64,000 nt of DNA from JAILZP01 sp037444185 (GCA_037444185.1 JBBIMW010000001.1:1-64000); one strand, 5' to 3'; counted from the stretch's first letter, positions 15,986 to 25,463 are shown. Notes: generated by a model from the sequence alone, not told the origin. Numbers and translations: made by a program.

Positions 15986-16016
15986 CTGTTTTTTGGACAG
16001 ACGATGAGGTTATCCA

Positions 16017-16187
16017 CTATTGCCCGGAAATTGTGTTTCCCACTGATTCAACTTTAGTGTTGATTTCTGTGCCGAGGAACCTGAATCCAGCGATGGCCAG
16101 AACCGCCACCAGGGCCAGTATAAGTCCGTATTCGGCCATTCCCTGCCCGCTCTCTTCCTTCCACAGTCTGGTTGCCAGATTGGACAT
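16017..16187 (-). CDS. flp: Flp/Fap-type IVb pilin
   Basis: A 56-residue major pilin precursor. After a short basic leader, EESGQGMAEYGLILALVAVLAI carries the prepilin peptidase site (G followed by the hydrophobic stretch), the invariant Glu at +5 and the neighbouring Tyr of Flp pilins. A short tail with GTEINTKVESVGNTI follows. ATG 16187 stands 9 bases after GAGGTG, better placed than GTG 16199. It is the first gene of the Tad operon. Confidence 0.95.
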   Translation of the reverse strand: MSNLATRLWKEESGQGMAEYGLILALVAVLAIAGFRFLGTEINTKVESVGNTISGQ

Positions 16188-16307
16188 TTTTCTCACCACC
16201 TCGGAAGATTTGTCTAAATATTAGCATTTCGATATAAATGCCGCATCTTACCCCGGACTTAAAAAAAGCACTGATTCCAGACCCAATTTGCCGGGGACTA
16301 AAGTCCC

Positions 16308-16334
16308 TGAAAAAAGTCGCCCTGACGGGCGACT
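16308..16334 (-). terminator. Rho-independent terminator of the chemoreceptor gene
   Basis: On the minus strand AGTCGCCC-GTCA-GGGCGACT is followed directly by a run of T (plus-strand A run 16310-16315). It begins 5 bases after the stop of the chemoreceptor gene. A second, weaker stem (GGGACT/AGTCCC) lies just beyond at about 16294-16307. Confidence 0.85.
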
Positions 16335-16338
16335 CCCG

Positions 16339-17991
16339 TCATTGGGTTTTAAACCGGTCAATGATCTCCTGGAGTTCTATGGCCATCTTATTAAGTGTTT
16401 CAGCTGAAGCCCCCACTTCCTGGCTGGCGGCGCTCTGTTCCTCCGTGGTGGCCGCAATATCCTGCAGGGCGGAGTCAACTTGATTTATCCCCTGCGCGGC
16501 CTCTTGAATGTTGACGGACAGTTTTTCTATGGCTGAAATAATACTTTCGAAGGATCTCCCCGCTTCCAATACCGAGCCGGCGCCCTCGTCAATTTCTTTT
16601 TCACTGGCCCGGGAGGCCTCCACCACCTGATGGGTCCATTTGTCTATAGTTTTTGTCAGTGTCATTATTTCCTTGGCCGCCCGGGAGGACTGATCAGCCA
16701 GATTTCTGACCTCTTCCGCCACTACAGCGAATCCCCGGCCGGCCTCCCCGGCCCGGGCCGCTTCGATGGCGGCGTTTAAAGCCAGAAGATTGGTCTGATC
16801 GGCTATCTGGGTGATGATATTGGTCATCTGGGAAATATTTCTTGTCTTTTCGGCCAGTTCATTAATATTGCCGGCTATTATTCTTGAGGTCTCAGTAATC
16901 CGGCCGATATTGTCCGCCATTTGAACAAGGGTTTTCTTGCCCTCCCCGGCAGTCTTCGCAGCGCCGGCGGCTTGTTCTTCAACAGCCTGCATGTTGACAG
17001 TCATATTATTAGCCGTCGAGGCCGTTTCGGTGATGGTGGAGGCCATTTCCGCAGCCGCGCAGGAGGATTGCTCAGCGCTGGCCGTCAGCTGCCGGGCGGC
17101 GGAACCGAGCTTCAAGCCTTTGTCCTTCAGGTTGGCGGTCAGCTGGCGCAGATTTTCTCTCATGTTGCCGAAGTCCCTGGAAAGCTGTCCTATTTCGTCT
17201 GCGCCGGCATAGCCGCCTTCACTGTCCGCAAGGTTTCCCTCAGCTATTTTCGCCGTCGCCCGGGATAAAAGTTTCAAGGGCCTGGAAATCATTCTGGCAA
17301 TGAGGAATGCCAGCAACCCTAGCACCGCAGTGTAGAACAGGCCGATGAACAGGGCCTTGTTCCTGGCGGCGGCTATTTCTTTATATGTCCTGTCCATGGA
17401 ATAGCCCACCCGGAAAGCTCCCCAGTGCCTTCCGCCGACGCTGACCGGGGACGAAACGTCCCACATTATTTCACCGGTGTCCCTCTTGTATTCCTGCACC
17501 AAAAAGGTATCGGTGCTGCGCGCCGCCTTTATGCCCACCTGGTCGTTAAAAATCCTCTTGGTCCTGTTGGCGGCATCCTTAAAGTCGCCCTGGCTGAATT
17601 TCAGGTTGTGGGTCGGCAGGTAGCCGTTATAGTCCACAGGCGCCGCAAAAACAACCGCATCATTTTTCAGGTACGACTCGGTGACCCGGCGGAAATTGTT
17701 GTCCGTCCAATCGTCATATGCGGTTTTATAGCGTTTGGGGCTGCTGCTGGGGATCTCGACATAATTGGTGTCGAAAACCTGGGCTTCGGTGAGCCTTCCG
17801 GCCGCTATGGCGTCTTCAAGCATTTTTCCGGTTGCCGCAGCCCCGGTTATGGCCATTATCCGCGCCCGCTCCAGGTGCATTTTCTTTATGTTCTCCGATT
17901 CCCTGAACTGGTTGTAGAGAATGATGCCCATGAACAATGGCGCCAGCGCCAGCAGCATGATCAGCGACACTTTTGTCCCCAGGGAACGCAA
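16339..17991 (-). CDS. Methyl-accepting chemotaxis protein with Cache-like sensor
   Basis: 550 residues: N-terminal helix (about 7-27), an extracytoplasmic sensor of about 185 residues (with YNGYLPTHNLKFSQ and SSPVSVGGRHWGAFRVGYS, a pattern frequent in clostridial chemoreceptors), a second helix (about 213-235), HAMP, and a full signalling domain. The hairpin tip (QIADQTNLLALNAAIEAARAGE, GRGFAVVAEEVRNLA) is intact, so it should couple to CheA/CheW encoded elsewhere. It lies just upstream of the Flp pilus operon on the same strand but has its own terminator. Confidence 0.93.
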   Translation of the reverse strand: MRSLGTKVSLIMLLALAPLFMGIILYNQFRESENIKKMHLERARIMAITGAAATGKMLEDAIAAGRLTEAQVFDTNYVEIPSSSPKRYKTAYDDWTDNNFRRVTESYLKNDAVVFAAPVDYNGYLPTHNLKFSQGDFKDAANRTKRIFNDQVGIKAARSTDTFLVQEYKRDTGEIMWDVSSPVSVGGRHWGAFRVGYSMDRTYKEIAAARNKALFIGLFYTAVLGLLAFLIARMISRPLKLLSRATAKIAEGNLADSEGGYAGADEIGQLSRDFGNMRENLRQLTANLKDKGLKLGSAARQLTASAEQSSCAAAEMASTITETASTANNMTVNMQAVEEQAAGAAKTAGEGKKTLVQMADNIGRITETSRIIAGNINELAEKTRNISQMTNIITQIADQTNLLALNAAIEAARAGEAGRGFAVVAEEVRNLADQSSRAAKEIMTLTKTIDKWTHQVVEASRASEKEIDEGAGSVLEAGRSFESIISAIEKLSVNIQEAAQGINQVDSALQDIAATTEEQSAASQEVGASAETLNKMAIELQEIIDRFKTQ

Positions 17992-18264
17992 CTTTACCGC
18001 CTCCTTGATTTTTTAAAATGCCAATTGGTTTTTTTACGCCTGTTTCACCACCTTTTTAAAAATTCAAAAATATCAGTCAAGTTATTTTTCTCTGTATTAT
18101 GATTGAATCCTGCTGAATACGACAAGAAAACAGTTTTTTTATGAATGCATACTGAATACACATTCATTTAGCTGTAACACTCCGGGGTTGGTGATAGGAA
18201 AATGGGGTAACGTGGCGAATAATGTTAATATAAGCAATATTTAATCAACTGGCAGGTGCGGGTT

Positions 18265-20646
18265 ATGCCATGGACAATCCCGGCGGTAATGGTGCATTTG
18301 ACTGTCATCACGGTGCTGGTGATGCTCTTTGTATACCTCTACAGCAGGGACCGCCGGCGCCACATGGGACTTTGGGCCATGAGCTGGGCCCTCTACTGGG
18401 TGAAGATATTCTTCGCCCTATGGATGTCGTTGGCCGGACGGGAGCCGGCCGCCGTGGTGATTGGCGGCCATTTGTCCTGTCTCGCCAGCGGCGTGCTGCT
18501 GTTGTGGGGCACATATATTTTTCTGGGCAGGGAAATGCCGGGGTGGTGGATATATGGTTCCATGCTGGACGCCGTATATATTGTGGCCGCCGTTTTTTCC
18601 GGCCTCCCCTTTGTTTTGGTTGCGCTGCCCGCCCTTGTCTTCCACGGCCTTATCTGTGTATGGACCGGAGTTATATTTTTCCGTTCCGGGAAAGCGGAAA
18701 GGCCGGCCGGTGTTGTCACCGGGGCGGCCTTTGTATTGTTCGGTGCCTATAAAGTATTTTCACCCCTTTTCGCGGGAGAGGAAGGGCTCGCCCCCTGGGA
18801 TCACTCCGTCGCCGCGATACTTGCGCTGATCATGGCCACCGGCACACTGCTGGCCGCGCTGCGGGAAAGTGAAGCGAGGCTTGAGCGGATTACCGACAAC
18901 ATGCTGGACATGATTACCCAGACGGACAGGGAGGGAGTGATTCTTTACGCCAGCCTGTCCCATAAGGAAGTACTGGGGTACGCCCCCGAAGATCTGCTGG
19001 GGAAATCGGCCTTTGAATTCATACACCCGGACGATGTGGATATGGCGGTGGCTGCTTTTCGGGCCGGGGTCAGGGCTTCTTCGCCGGGGAAGCTCCAGTA
19101 CCGCTTAAGGCACGCCGACGGCCGTCACCTCTGGGTGGAAACCACCGGCAACCCCTTTTTCGACGGTAATCAGCAAGTTGCGGGAGGCATTTTTTGTGTC
19201 CGGGATATCAGCGAGCGCAGGCGGGCGGAGGAGGAAACAAGGCTGCAGAGGGCGTATTTTCAGCAGCTTTTTCAAAATTCACCCGAGGGAATCGCCATGT
19301 TGGACGGCGCTGGAAGAATCGTTGGTGTCAACAAAGGCTTTGAAAATATCTTCCAGTACTCCCGCGGGGAGGCGAAGGGGCAGGCCATAAGCGAAATTGT
19401 GGTTCCGGAAAGTCTCCGGGATGAATCGGCCTCCATATTGAGCGCCGTCTCCGGCGGGGAGACCGTCAGGCTGGAGTCCGTAAGAATGCGCAAGGACGGC
19501 AGCCCGGTGCACGTGTCCATATTGGGGTACCCCATTGTGGTGGAAGGCCGTCAGGTGGGGATGTATTTGATATACACCGACATCACCGGGCGCAAACATG
19601 CCGAGGAGCGGGTGAAATACTTGAGTTTGTATGATCCCCTCACCGGCCTCCACAACCGGGGCCATTTCGAGAAGGTGATGCGCCGGTTCCAGGAAGGCCG
19701 GTGCCATTCTGTGGGTTTGATCATGTGCGATGTGGACGGGCTCAAGCTGGTCAATGACACCCTGGGGCACAGTGCGGGGGACACCCTGCTGGTGGCCGCC
19801 GCCCGGGTGATCAGATGCTCTTTCCCGGAGGGTGAAGTGGTGGCCCGGATTGGCGGGGATGAATTCGCCGTACTGCTTCCCAACCGCCCTTTGCCGGAGG
19901 TGGAAGGGGCCTGCCAGAGGATAATGAGGGGTGTGGCGGAATACAATGAATCACACCCCAATCTTCCCCTGAGCATTTCGGCGGGGTTCGCGGTGTGTGA
20001 CGGCGGGCCGGCTGATTTTGACGAACTGCTTAGAAAGGCTGACAACAGTATGAACAGGGAAAAGCTGCACCATAGAAAAAGCAGCCGCAGCGGCATTGTG
20101 AAGACACTGATGAAGGCTTTGGAGGCCAGGGACTACATTACCGAGGGGCACGCAGACCGCTTGCGGGATCTGGTGACAAAGCTGGCCCTGGCCCTAAGCC
20201 TTTCCGAGCGCCGGATAGCCGATCTGCGGCTGCTGGCCCAGTTTCACGACATTGGCAAGGTGGGTATTCCGGACCACATACTTTTCAAGCCGGGCCGCCT
20301 GACCGCCGGGGAGTTCGCGGAAATGCGGCGGCACAGTGAGATCGGCCATCGCATAGCCATGTCCTCCCCCGACCTGATCCCCATAGCCGACTGGATATTA
20401 AAGCACCATGAGTGGTGGAACGGCCTGGGTTATCCACTGGGCCTGAAGGGCGGGGAAATACCCCTGGAGTGCCGCATCCTGGCCATCGCCGACGCTTATG
20501 ACGCCATGACCGGCCACCGGCCGTACCGGGAGGCATTGTCAAGCCGGGAGGCTTTGGCTGAAATCGGCAGGTGTTCGGGTACGCAGTTTGACCCGCGGCT
20601 GGCGGAAATATTCATAAAGATGCTGGAACACCATTTCAACAGCTGA
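18265..20646 (+). CDS. Membrane PAS-PAS-GGDEF-HD-GYP protein (c-di-GMP turnover)
   Basis: About 793 residues. A 6-7 helix membrane sensor (residues 1-195) with WALYWVKIFFA and the motif LGREMPGWW precedes two PAS domains (about 210-315 and 330-440), a GGDEF domain (about 450-610, intact ARIGGDEFAVLLPN) and an HD-GYP domain (about 615-790: FHDIGKVGI, HSEIGHRIA, HHEWWNGLGYPLG, IADAYDAMT). The inhibitory RxxD site before GGDEF is absent (PEGE). The HD-GYP loop has Asn where many members have Asp (HHExxDGxGYP). Both synthase and hydrolase activity are possible. ATG 18265 lies 8 bases after GGCAGG. Confidence 0.92.
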   Translation: MPWTIPAVMVHLTVITVLVMLFVYLYSRDRRRHMGLWAMSWALYWVKIFFALWMSLAGREPAAVVIGGHLSCLASGVLLLWGTYIFLGREMPGWWIYGSMLDAVYIVAAVFSGLPFVLVALPALVFHGLICVWTGVIFFRSGKAERPAGVVTGAAFVLFGAYKVFSPLFAGEEGLAPWDHSVAAILALIMATGTLLAALRESEARLERITDNMLDMITQTDREGVILYASLSHKEVLGYAPEDLLGKSAFEFIHPDDVDMAVAAFRAGVRASSPGKLQYRLRHADGRHLWVETTGNPFFDGNQQVAGGIFCVRDISERRRAEEETRLQRAYFQQLFQNSPEGIAMLDGAGRIVGVNKGFENIFQYSRGEAKGQAISEIVVPESLRDESASILSAVSGGETVRLESVRMRKDGSPVHVSILGYPIVVEGRQVGMYLIYTDITGRKHAEERVKYLSLYDPLTGLHNRGHFEKVMRRFQEGRCHSVGLIMCDVDGLKLVNDTLGHSAGDTLLVAAARVIRCSFPEGEVVARIGGDEFAVLLPNRPLPEVEGACQRIMRGVAEYNESHPNLPLSISAGFAVCDGGPADFDELLRKADNSMNREKLHHRKSSRSGIVKTLMKALEARDYITEGHADRLRDLVTKLALALSLSERRIADLRLLAQFHDIGKVGIPDHILFKPGRLTAGEFAEMRRHSEIGHRIAMSSPDLIPIADWILKHHEWWNGLGYPLGLKGGEIPLECRILAIADAYDAMTGHRPYREALSSREALAEIGRCSGTQFDPRLAEIFIKMLEHHFNS

Positions 20647-20679
20647 CGGCTTACGGTTCCATCGCCCTGGAGAGACACC

Positions 20680-20696
20680 GGCCGGGCGGCCTTTTT
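20680..20696. terminator. Possible short terminator between convergent genes
   Basis: GGCC-GGGC-GGCC followed by TTTTT lies 34 bases after the HD-GYP gene stop and touches the end of degU on the other strand. The stem is only 4 bp, so the call is weak. Confidence 0.35.
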
Positions 20697-21354
20697 ATTG
20701 AAGATTCACAATTTTATTCTTCAGGGCGTAAAGGGCGGCCTGGGTGCGGTCCTCCACTTCAAGCTTCTGAAATATTCTATAAAGGTGGTTTTTAACTGTT
20801 TTTTCACTGATGTATAGTTTTCTGGCGATGGTGCGGTTGGAATCCCCCATGGCCACGTGTTTGAGCACCTCGATTTCCCTGATGGTCAGGGGTTCCCCGT
20901 CTTTTCCCAGCAATTGCTGCCGGTTGGATATTCTTTTTATTTCCTGAAATACGCCGGCCATCAGTCTGGGCGGTATATACGACTCCCCCCGGGCCACACC
21001 CCGGATGGTCTCCACCAGCTGCCCGGGGCTCACGTCCTTGAGGAGATAGGCCATGGCGCCGGCCCTGATGAATTCGAGCAGGTATTCCTCCTGGTCGTGG
21101 ATGGTCAGGGCGATGATTCCCACCCAGGGTTTTGCTTTTTTGATCATGCGGCTGGCCTCGATGCCGCCGGTGATGGGCATATTTACATCCAGAAGGGCGA
21201 TGTCCACTTCCTTTTCCACGGCCAGCCGGAAAGCCTCCCGGCCGTCTGCGGCCTCACCGGCGATTTCAATGTCTCTTTCCAGGGAAAGTATTTTTATGAT
21301 GCCCTCCCGGATTAGGGCATGGTCGTCTGCAATCAGCACTTTGATGGGAGACAC
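20695..21354 (-). CDS. degU: DegU-like NarL/LuxR response regulator
   Basis: 219 residues: a receiver domain (IADDHALIREG, phosphoacceptor in DIALLDVNMPITGG, MAYLLKDV) and a C-terminal LuxR/GerE helix-turn-helix (LTIREIEVLKHVAMGDSNRTIARKL, SEKTVKNHLYRIFQKLEV). The adjacent cytoplasmic DegS-like kinase makes DegU the best assignment. DegU proteins control motility, exoenzymes and surface behaviour. GTG 21354 is chosen because GGAGGTG ends about 6 bases upstream. The longer frame from 21396 would overlap degS. Confidence 0.88.
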   Translation of the reverse strand: MSPIKVLIADDHALIREGIIKILSLERDIEIAGEAADGREAFRLAVEKEVDIALLDVNMPITGGIEASRMIKKAKPWVGIIALTIHDQEEYLLEFIRAGAMAYLLKDVSPGQLVETIRGVARGESYIPPRLMAGVFQEIKRISNRQQLLGKDGEPLTIREIEVLKHVAMGDSNRTIARKLYISEKTVKNHLYRIFQKLEVEDRTQAALYALKNKIVNLQ

Positions 21355-21370
21355 GCCGCACACCTCCAAA

Positions 21371-22516
21371 TTAGTCGCTGACGGGCACCGAAACATTGAT
21401 TATGGCCCCCTGTCCCGGGGCGGACTGGATGTGTATCTCCCCTTTCAGTATCTGTATTCTTTCCCTCATGCCCAAAAGGCCGAACCCCCTCCGGCCGGCC
21501 CCGTTCATCATTTCGCCGGCATTGAATCCCAAGCCGTCGTCCTTCACCGAGGCATTGATCTTTTTTTTTAAAATTTCCAGCTTTATCATTACCTGGCGTG
21601 CCCTGGCGTGTTTGCGGATATTATTCAGGCATTCCTGTATCACCCTGAACAGTGCCACTTCCACCGCCATGGAAAACCGCCTGGGATTTCCTATCACCAC
21701 CAATTCTACCGGGATGCGGTATTGTGCCTGAAAATCCTCCACATAGCGTTTTACTGCGGGCACCAGTCCCAGATCGTCCAGCACCATGGGGCGAAGGTCG
21801 AAAATTATTTTCCTGACGTCCTGCAGGCTTTGCCTGACCATTTCCTGCAGAGCGTGCAACTCCTCCCTGACCCTGGCCTGGTCCATTTCCATCATTTTAA
21901 TGATGAACTCCGCCCGCATGACAATATTGGCCAGCAGTTGGGCGGGACCGTCGTGTATGTCCCTGGCCACGCGGTGGCGCTCCTCCTCCTGGGCTTTGAT
22001 TATGCTTATGCCCAATTGTTGTATTTGCTGTATTTCACCTATTTTACCGGACAAATCTTTCAGATTGCCGCTAAGATAATTGGTGATTACCGACAGCTGG
22101 GAAGCCAGCCCCTCGGCCTTGGACAGCATGTTGTCCAGCCGGCGCAGGCTTTGTTCCATGCTGTCCCTTTTGTATCTCAGCAGCAATTCCCGCCCCCTCA
22201 GCCTGGCCAGCCGGACCTGTTTGTCCTGGGCCTCCTCATAGGCCTTTTTTATATCATTTTCGGCATATTTGTTAAAATTTTTACTGACCTCGGCCAGCCA
22301 GCGGCGGGCTTTTTTTTCTTCCGCGGCCAGGGAGTCCACCTCGGCCACCAGGGCCTCCGTCTCGCTGCGCACCTCCTCCAGCTCTTTTTTCAGTCGTATG
22401 TGTTCCAGGCGGGTGTTTTCGGCGATGTCGAATATTTGCTTTTTTCCGTTTTCAATGGCAAAGAGGGTTTCCTTGATGATTGCATCCAGGTTGTTAAAAT
22501 TGGAAATCATTGTCAT
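21371..22516 (-). CDS. degS: DegS-like cytoplasmic sensor histidine kinase
   Basis: 381 residues with no membrane helix. The first ~170 residues are long coiled coil with the DegS-type N-terminus (IENGKKQIFDIAENTRLE). HisKA_3 follows with phosphoacceptor His in EEERHRVARDIHDGPAQ, and then the ATPase domain (ECLNNIRKHA, DDGLGFNAGE, GLLGMRERIQILKGE). The soluble coiled-coil layout is diagnostic of DegS. It is followed by degU after 16 bases. ATG 22510, 7 bases from GGTGA, may be the true start. Confidence 0.9.
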   Translation of the reverse strand: MTMISNFNNLDAIIKETLFAIENGKKQIFDIAENTRLEHIRLKKELEEVRSETEALVAEVDSLAAEEKKARRWLAEVSKNFNKYAENDIKKAYEEAQDKQVRLARLRGRELLLRYKRDSMEQSLRRLDNMLSKAEGLASQLSVITNYLSGNLKDLSGKIGEIQQIQQLGISIIKAQEEERHRVARDIHDGPAQLLANIVMRAEFIIKMMEMDQARVREELHALQEMVRQSLQDVRKIIFDLRPMVLDDLGLVPAVKRYVEDFQAQYRIPVELVVIGNPRRFSMAVEVALFRVIQECLNNIRKHARARQVMIKLEILKKKINASVKDDGLGFNAGEMMNGAGRRGFGLLGMRERIQILKGEIHIQSAPGQGAIINVSVPVSD

Positions 22517-22697
22517 TCACCGCGCAATGTGGATTTTTCCCGCAATTGATCTTATTTTCTGCGATAATTACATCATTCCCTCCAAAAGAAGCCGGATTAT
22601 TTTTATTTGGCGCACACCGGCTTAAATATTCATTCCGCATTCCGCCGCCCGCCCTCGAATGTTGTTCTCCTGAAAGGGGGCTTTTTTTCGTGATACT

Positions 22698-22726
22698 TTG
22701 CCTCATTCTGCCGTTCTGTATATACT
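22698..22726 (+). promoter_or_regulatory. Likely SigA promoter of hflX
   Basis: TTGCCT (22698-22703) and TATACT (22721-22726) with a 17-base spacer lie 33 bases before the hflX start. Confidence 0.55.
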
Positions 22727-22758
22727 TATAGTGTTAATGTTTCCAATCCGGCGGGGCA

Positions 22759-24087
22759 ATGTCCGGCGGACGGATGTCCCGTCATGGCCCGGGGAAAGGG
22801 CCGGGGAAGGGGGAGTGTCCTGTGCGGGGGGATGACGGCCGGGAAAAAAGTGAAAGGGCCCTTTTGGTGGGCGTCGAACTGCCCGGGGATCAGCGGGGGT
22901 GCGTGGAGGAGTCGATGGATGAGCTGGCAAGGCTTGCGGACACCGCCGGGGCGGAGGTGGCGGGGCGATTGGTGCAAAGGAAGTCCGGGCCTGACGGGGC
23001 GCTTTATCTGGGTCGGGGAAAGGCCGGGGAATTGGCCGGCCTGTGCGGGGAACTGGGGGTGGATCTGATCATTTGCGACCGGGAGCTTTCACCGGCCCAG
23101 GCCAGGAATTTGGAAGACATGGCGGGGGTGCGGGTAATCGACCGGTCACACCTGATACTGGACATTTTCGCCGGCCGGGCGAAAACCCGGGAAGGCAAGC
23201 TGCAGGTGGAGCTGGCCCAGCTCAATTATCTGCTGCCCAGGCTCGCCGGCCGGGGTACGGCACTGTCTCGCCTGGGGGGCGGCATAGGCACCCGGGGTCC
23301 CGGAGAAACAAAGCTGGAGACGGACCGCAGGCGGATCAGGAAGCGCATATCCGATTTAAAAAAGGACCTGGAGGAAGTCAGGCGGCACCGGGAGATACTG
23401 CGGCGGGGCAGGAAGGAGGCGCCGGTGACCCAGGTTTCCATTGTGGGCTACACCAACGCCGGCAAGTCCACCCTGTTAAACAGCCTGACCGGCGCCGGCG
23501 TGCCGGTGGAAGACAGGCTGTTCGCCACCCTGGACCCCACCACCCGGCGGGTGGTCCTGCCAAATAATGAGACCGTTTTGATCACCGACACGGTGGGATT
23601 TATCAACAACCTGCCGCATCACCTGGTGGCGGCTTTCCGGGCCACCCTGGAAGAGGTGGCGGAGTCGGACCTGCTCCTTCACGTGATGGACGCATCCCAT
23701 CCAAGCGCCCCGAAGCAGGCCGAAACGGTGAAAAATGTGCTGGCCTCCCTGGGCGCCGGCCAAAAGCCCGTTATCGCCGTGTACAATAAAACCGATCTGG
23801 TGGGGGAGGACCAGATTGCGCCTTTGGACTTTTATGAAGTTTCGGTGCGTGTTTCCGCCCTGACCGGCCACGGGCTGGACAGGCTGCTGGAGGTCATGGC
23901 CGGGGCCGCTGCCCGGAAAAGGACCCGCCGGCGCTTTTTCATACCCTTCTCAAAGGCGGCTTTGATACCGCTGCTTTTTGAGAAGGGCTTGGTAACCGGC
24001 CGGGAGGACGGACCGGAAGGGGTGACCGTGGAGGTGGAACTGGAGGAGGTGTGGGCCTCCAGGGTTGAGGCGGCGATTAAGGGTTGA
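22759..24087 (+). CDS. hflX: HflX ribosome-splitting GTPase
   Basis: 442 residues. The N-terminal HflX domain (LYLGRGKAGELAGL, ICDRELSPAQARNLED, VIDRSHLILDIFAGRAKTREGKLQVELAQL) and the GGGIGTRGPGETKLE loop are diagnostic. The GTPase domain has G1 GYTNAGKSTLLN, G3 DTVGFI and G4 NKTD. HflX splits stalled or hibernating ribosomes under stress. The first ~30 residues are glycine-rich and atypical, so translation may begin at a downstream codon. Its end overlaps the small germination-operon gene on the other strand by 11 bases. Confidence 0.93.
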   Translation: MSGGRMSRHGPGKGPGKGECPVRGDDGREKSERALLVGVELPGDQRGCVEESMDELARLADTAGAEVAGRLVQRKSGPDGALYLGRGKAGELAGLCGELGVDLIICDRELSPAQARNLEDMAGVRVIDRSHLILDIFAGRAKTREGKLQVELAQLNYLLPRLAGRGTALSRLGGGIGTRGPGETKLETDRRRIRKRISDLKKDLEEVRRHREILRRGRKEAPVTQVSIVGYTNAGKSTLLNSLTGAGVPVEDRLFATLDPTTRRVVLPNNETVLITDTVGFINNLPHHLVAAFRATLEEVAESDLLLHVMDASHPSAPKQAETVKNVLASLGAGQKPVIAVYNKTDLVGEDQIAPLDFYEVSVRVSALTGHGLDRLLEVMAGAAARKRTRRRFFIPFSKAALIPLLFEKGLVTGREDGPEGVTVEVELEEVWASRVEAAIKG

Positions 24088-24247
24088 TGAGGCCGAAAAC
24101 CAGCAGAAAGGCCAGGGTATAGCCTATGGCCAGGATAACCGAAAAGGCCGCCAGCTCCCTCCACAGCCCCCGGCGGACCAGGCGGGGAGCGTCGGCCATC
24201 ACTATTGCCGCCAGCGACAGAAGGAGAAGGGCTGCTTTGGCGATCAT
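24077..24247 (-). CDS. Small two-helix membrane protein at the end of the ger operon
   Basis: A 56-codon gene with GGAGGTG 8 bases before its ATG (24247). It encodes MIAKAALLLLSLAAIVMADA, a short charged loop RLVRRGLWRE, and a second hydrophobic helix ending GLINP. It begins 16 bases after the end of gerAC on the same strand, so it is probably the fourth gene of the germination operon. Several ger operons carry a short membrane peptide (the D-subunit type), and it may be such an accessory. That assignment is inference. Confidence 0.75.
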   Translation of the reverse strand: MIAKAALLLLSLAAIVMADAPRLVRRGLWRELAAFSVILAIGYTLAFLLVFGLINP

Positions 24248-24263
24248 GGCGCCGCCACCTCCT

Positions 24264-25463
24264 TTACGGTCCGGGCCCGGCGGGTTTCGTCACCTTCATG
24301 GTGCCCCTGATTTTTGCGTCCACTTTGATGTTAACCGGCAGGCCGGGGAATATTTCATCCCATTTATACTCCATCGACTTCCATTCCTTGGGGAATTGCC
24401 TTCTTAGGGCCTCGCCGAAACCGAATATGTCGGCGTTCAATGCTTGGGCCTTGGCTACGGCGGCCCGGATTTCACCCTCGATGGCCGCCGCTTTTCTTTT
24501 CTCCATATTATTCCAGATGCCGGGATCCGTAATGTCCACCGTGTCCGGCTGTATATCACCCAGGCTGCCCACCGCTCTGATCTCCACTGTGACGGACGGC
24601 TTCCCGCCGGCTATTTCCGGCCTGACCTTGCTGCCGGCGCTGATTATTTCAAGGGAAACCAGCCCGTCATCGCCGCCGGGGGCCGTTATGGGCACGATCC
24701 CGCTTTTCACCCTGCCGGCCACCCAGAGCAGCCCCCGGGTCTCCTTTTCGTTCAGCCAGCCGGCCAGTTTATAGCGGCGGAAAACCGCCGCGCCGGACAC
24801 CATGATCTCCTTGGGGGGGATCGTCCCCGGGTCTTCGCCCTTTTCTTCCCCCCCGCCGTGTATCCGGGGCAGCCGCACCGCCGCCGCCACCGGCGCCGTG
24901 GTTTTGCTCTCCACCGTATTTAAAAAGTGCCTGAACTCCACCGGGGGAGCCTTGCCGTGGGCCGCCATGGACTTAACTTTGTGGGCTATGCCGTAGGCCC
25001 AAATCTTTTCGGCGGCCACATTTGTTTCCATCACCTCCCGGGCCTCTCCCCGGGCTATCAGAAGGAAGTTGCGGGTGGACATTTCGTGATCCCGGTCGTA
25101 CATATCCGTGATTTTGCCTATGCCTTCCCGGGCCAGCCCCTCCCCGATCACTACCACTTTGGCCTCGGCAATGAAAATTTTTTTCCCTGTGGCCATGGCC
25201 AGATTGCGGAGGGCGTCAAAAAAAGTGTATCCGGTGCAGGAATATACAGTCACCGCCGCCGATCCCCCGGGTTTCGCCTGGCCCACCTTTAATTGCCCCG
25301 GACGGATTACCTGCACGGTGATCCTGATCCTGCCGCCGTCGCCGGCCCTGTCCGCGCCGAAGCCGGCGGCGATGGCCCTCTGGTCCAGTTCCACCCTGTT
25401 CCAGCAGCCCGGGCTGAAAAGAAGTGTGAACGCCAGAAGGAACAGGCAGGCCCTGATCGTCAC
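24264..25463 (-). CDS. gerAC: Ger(x)C-type germinant receptor lipoprotein (C subunit)
   Basis: 399 residues. The signal peptide ends in the lipobox LLFSPGC, followed by WNRVELDQRAIAAGFGAD, the almost invariant Ger(x)C opening. Further family features are TGYTFFDALRNLAMATGKKIFIAEAKVVVIGE, MYDRDHEMSTRNFLLIARGEA and a C-terminal domain with KAQALNADIFGFGEALRRQFPKEW. It is the outer-face lipoprotein of a spore germinant receptor in the spore inner membrane. It overlaps gerAB by 4 bases. Confidence 0.93.
   Translation of the reverse strand: MTIRACLFLLAFTLLFSPGCWNRVELDQRAIAAGFGADRAGDGGRIRITVQVIRPGQLKVGQAKPGGSAAVTVYSCTGYTFFDALRNLAMATGKKIFIAEAKVVVIGEGLAREGIGKITDMYDRDHEMSTRNFLLIARGEAREVMETNVAAEKIWAYGIAHKVKSMAAHGKAPPVEFRHFLNTVESKTTAPVAAAVRLPRIHGGGEEKGEDPGTIPPKEIMVSGAAVFRRYKLAGWLNEKETRGLLWVAGRVKSGIVPITAPGGDDGLVSLEIISAGSKVRPEIAGGKPSVTVEIRAVGSLGDIQPDTVDITDPGIWNNMEKRKAAAIEGEIRAAVAKAQALNADIFGFGEALRRQFPKEWKSMEYKWDEIFPGLPVNIKVDAKIRGTMKVTKPAGPGP

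Noticed and set aside
16294..16309. Second small hairpin after the chemoreceptor terminator
   Set aside because: Six base pairs with a two-base loop and no T-run; kept only as a remark on the terminator.
18120..18170. Inverted repeat TGAATG...CATTCA before the first HD-GYP gene
   Set aside because: Short, AT-rich and likely by chance; no promoter boxes at useful distance.
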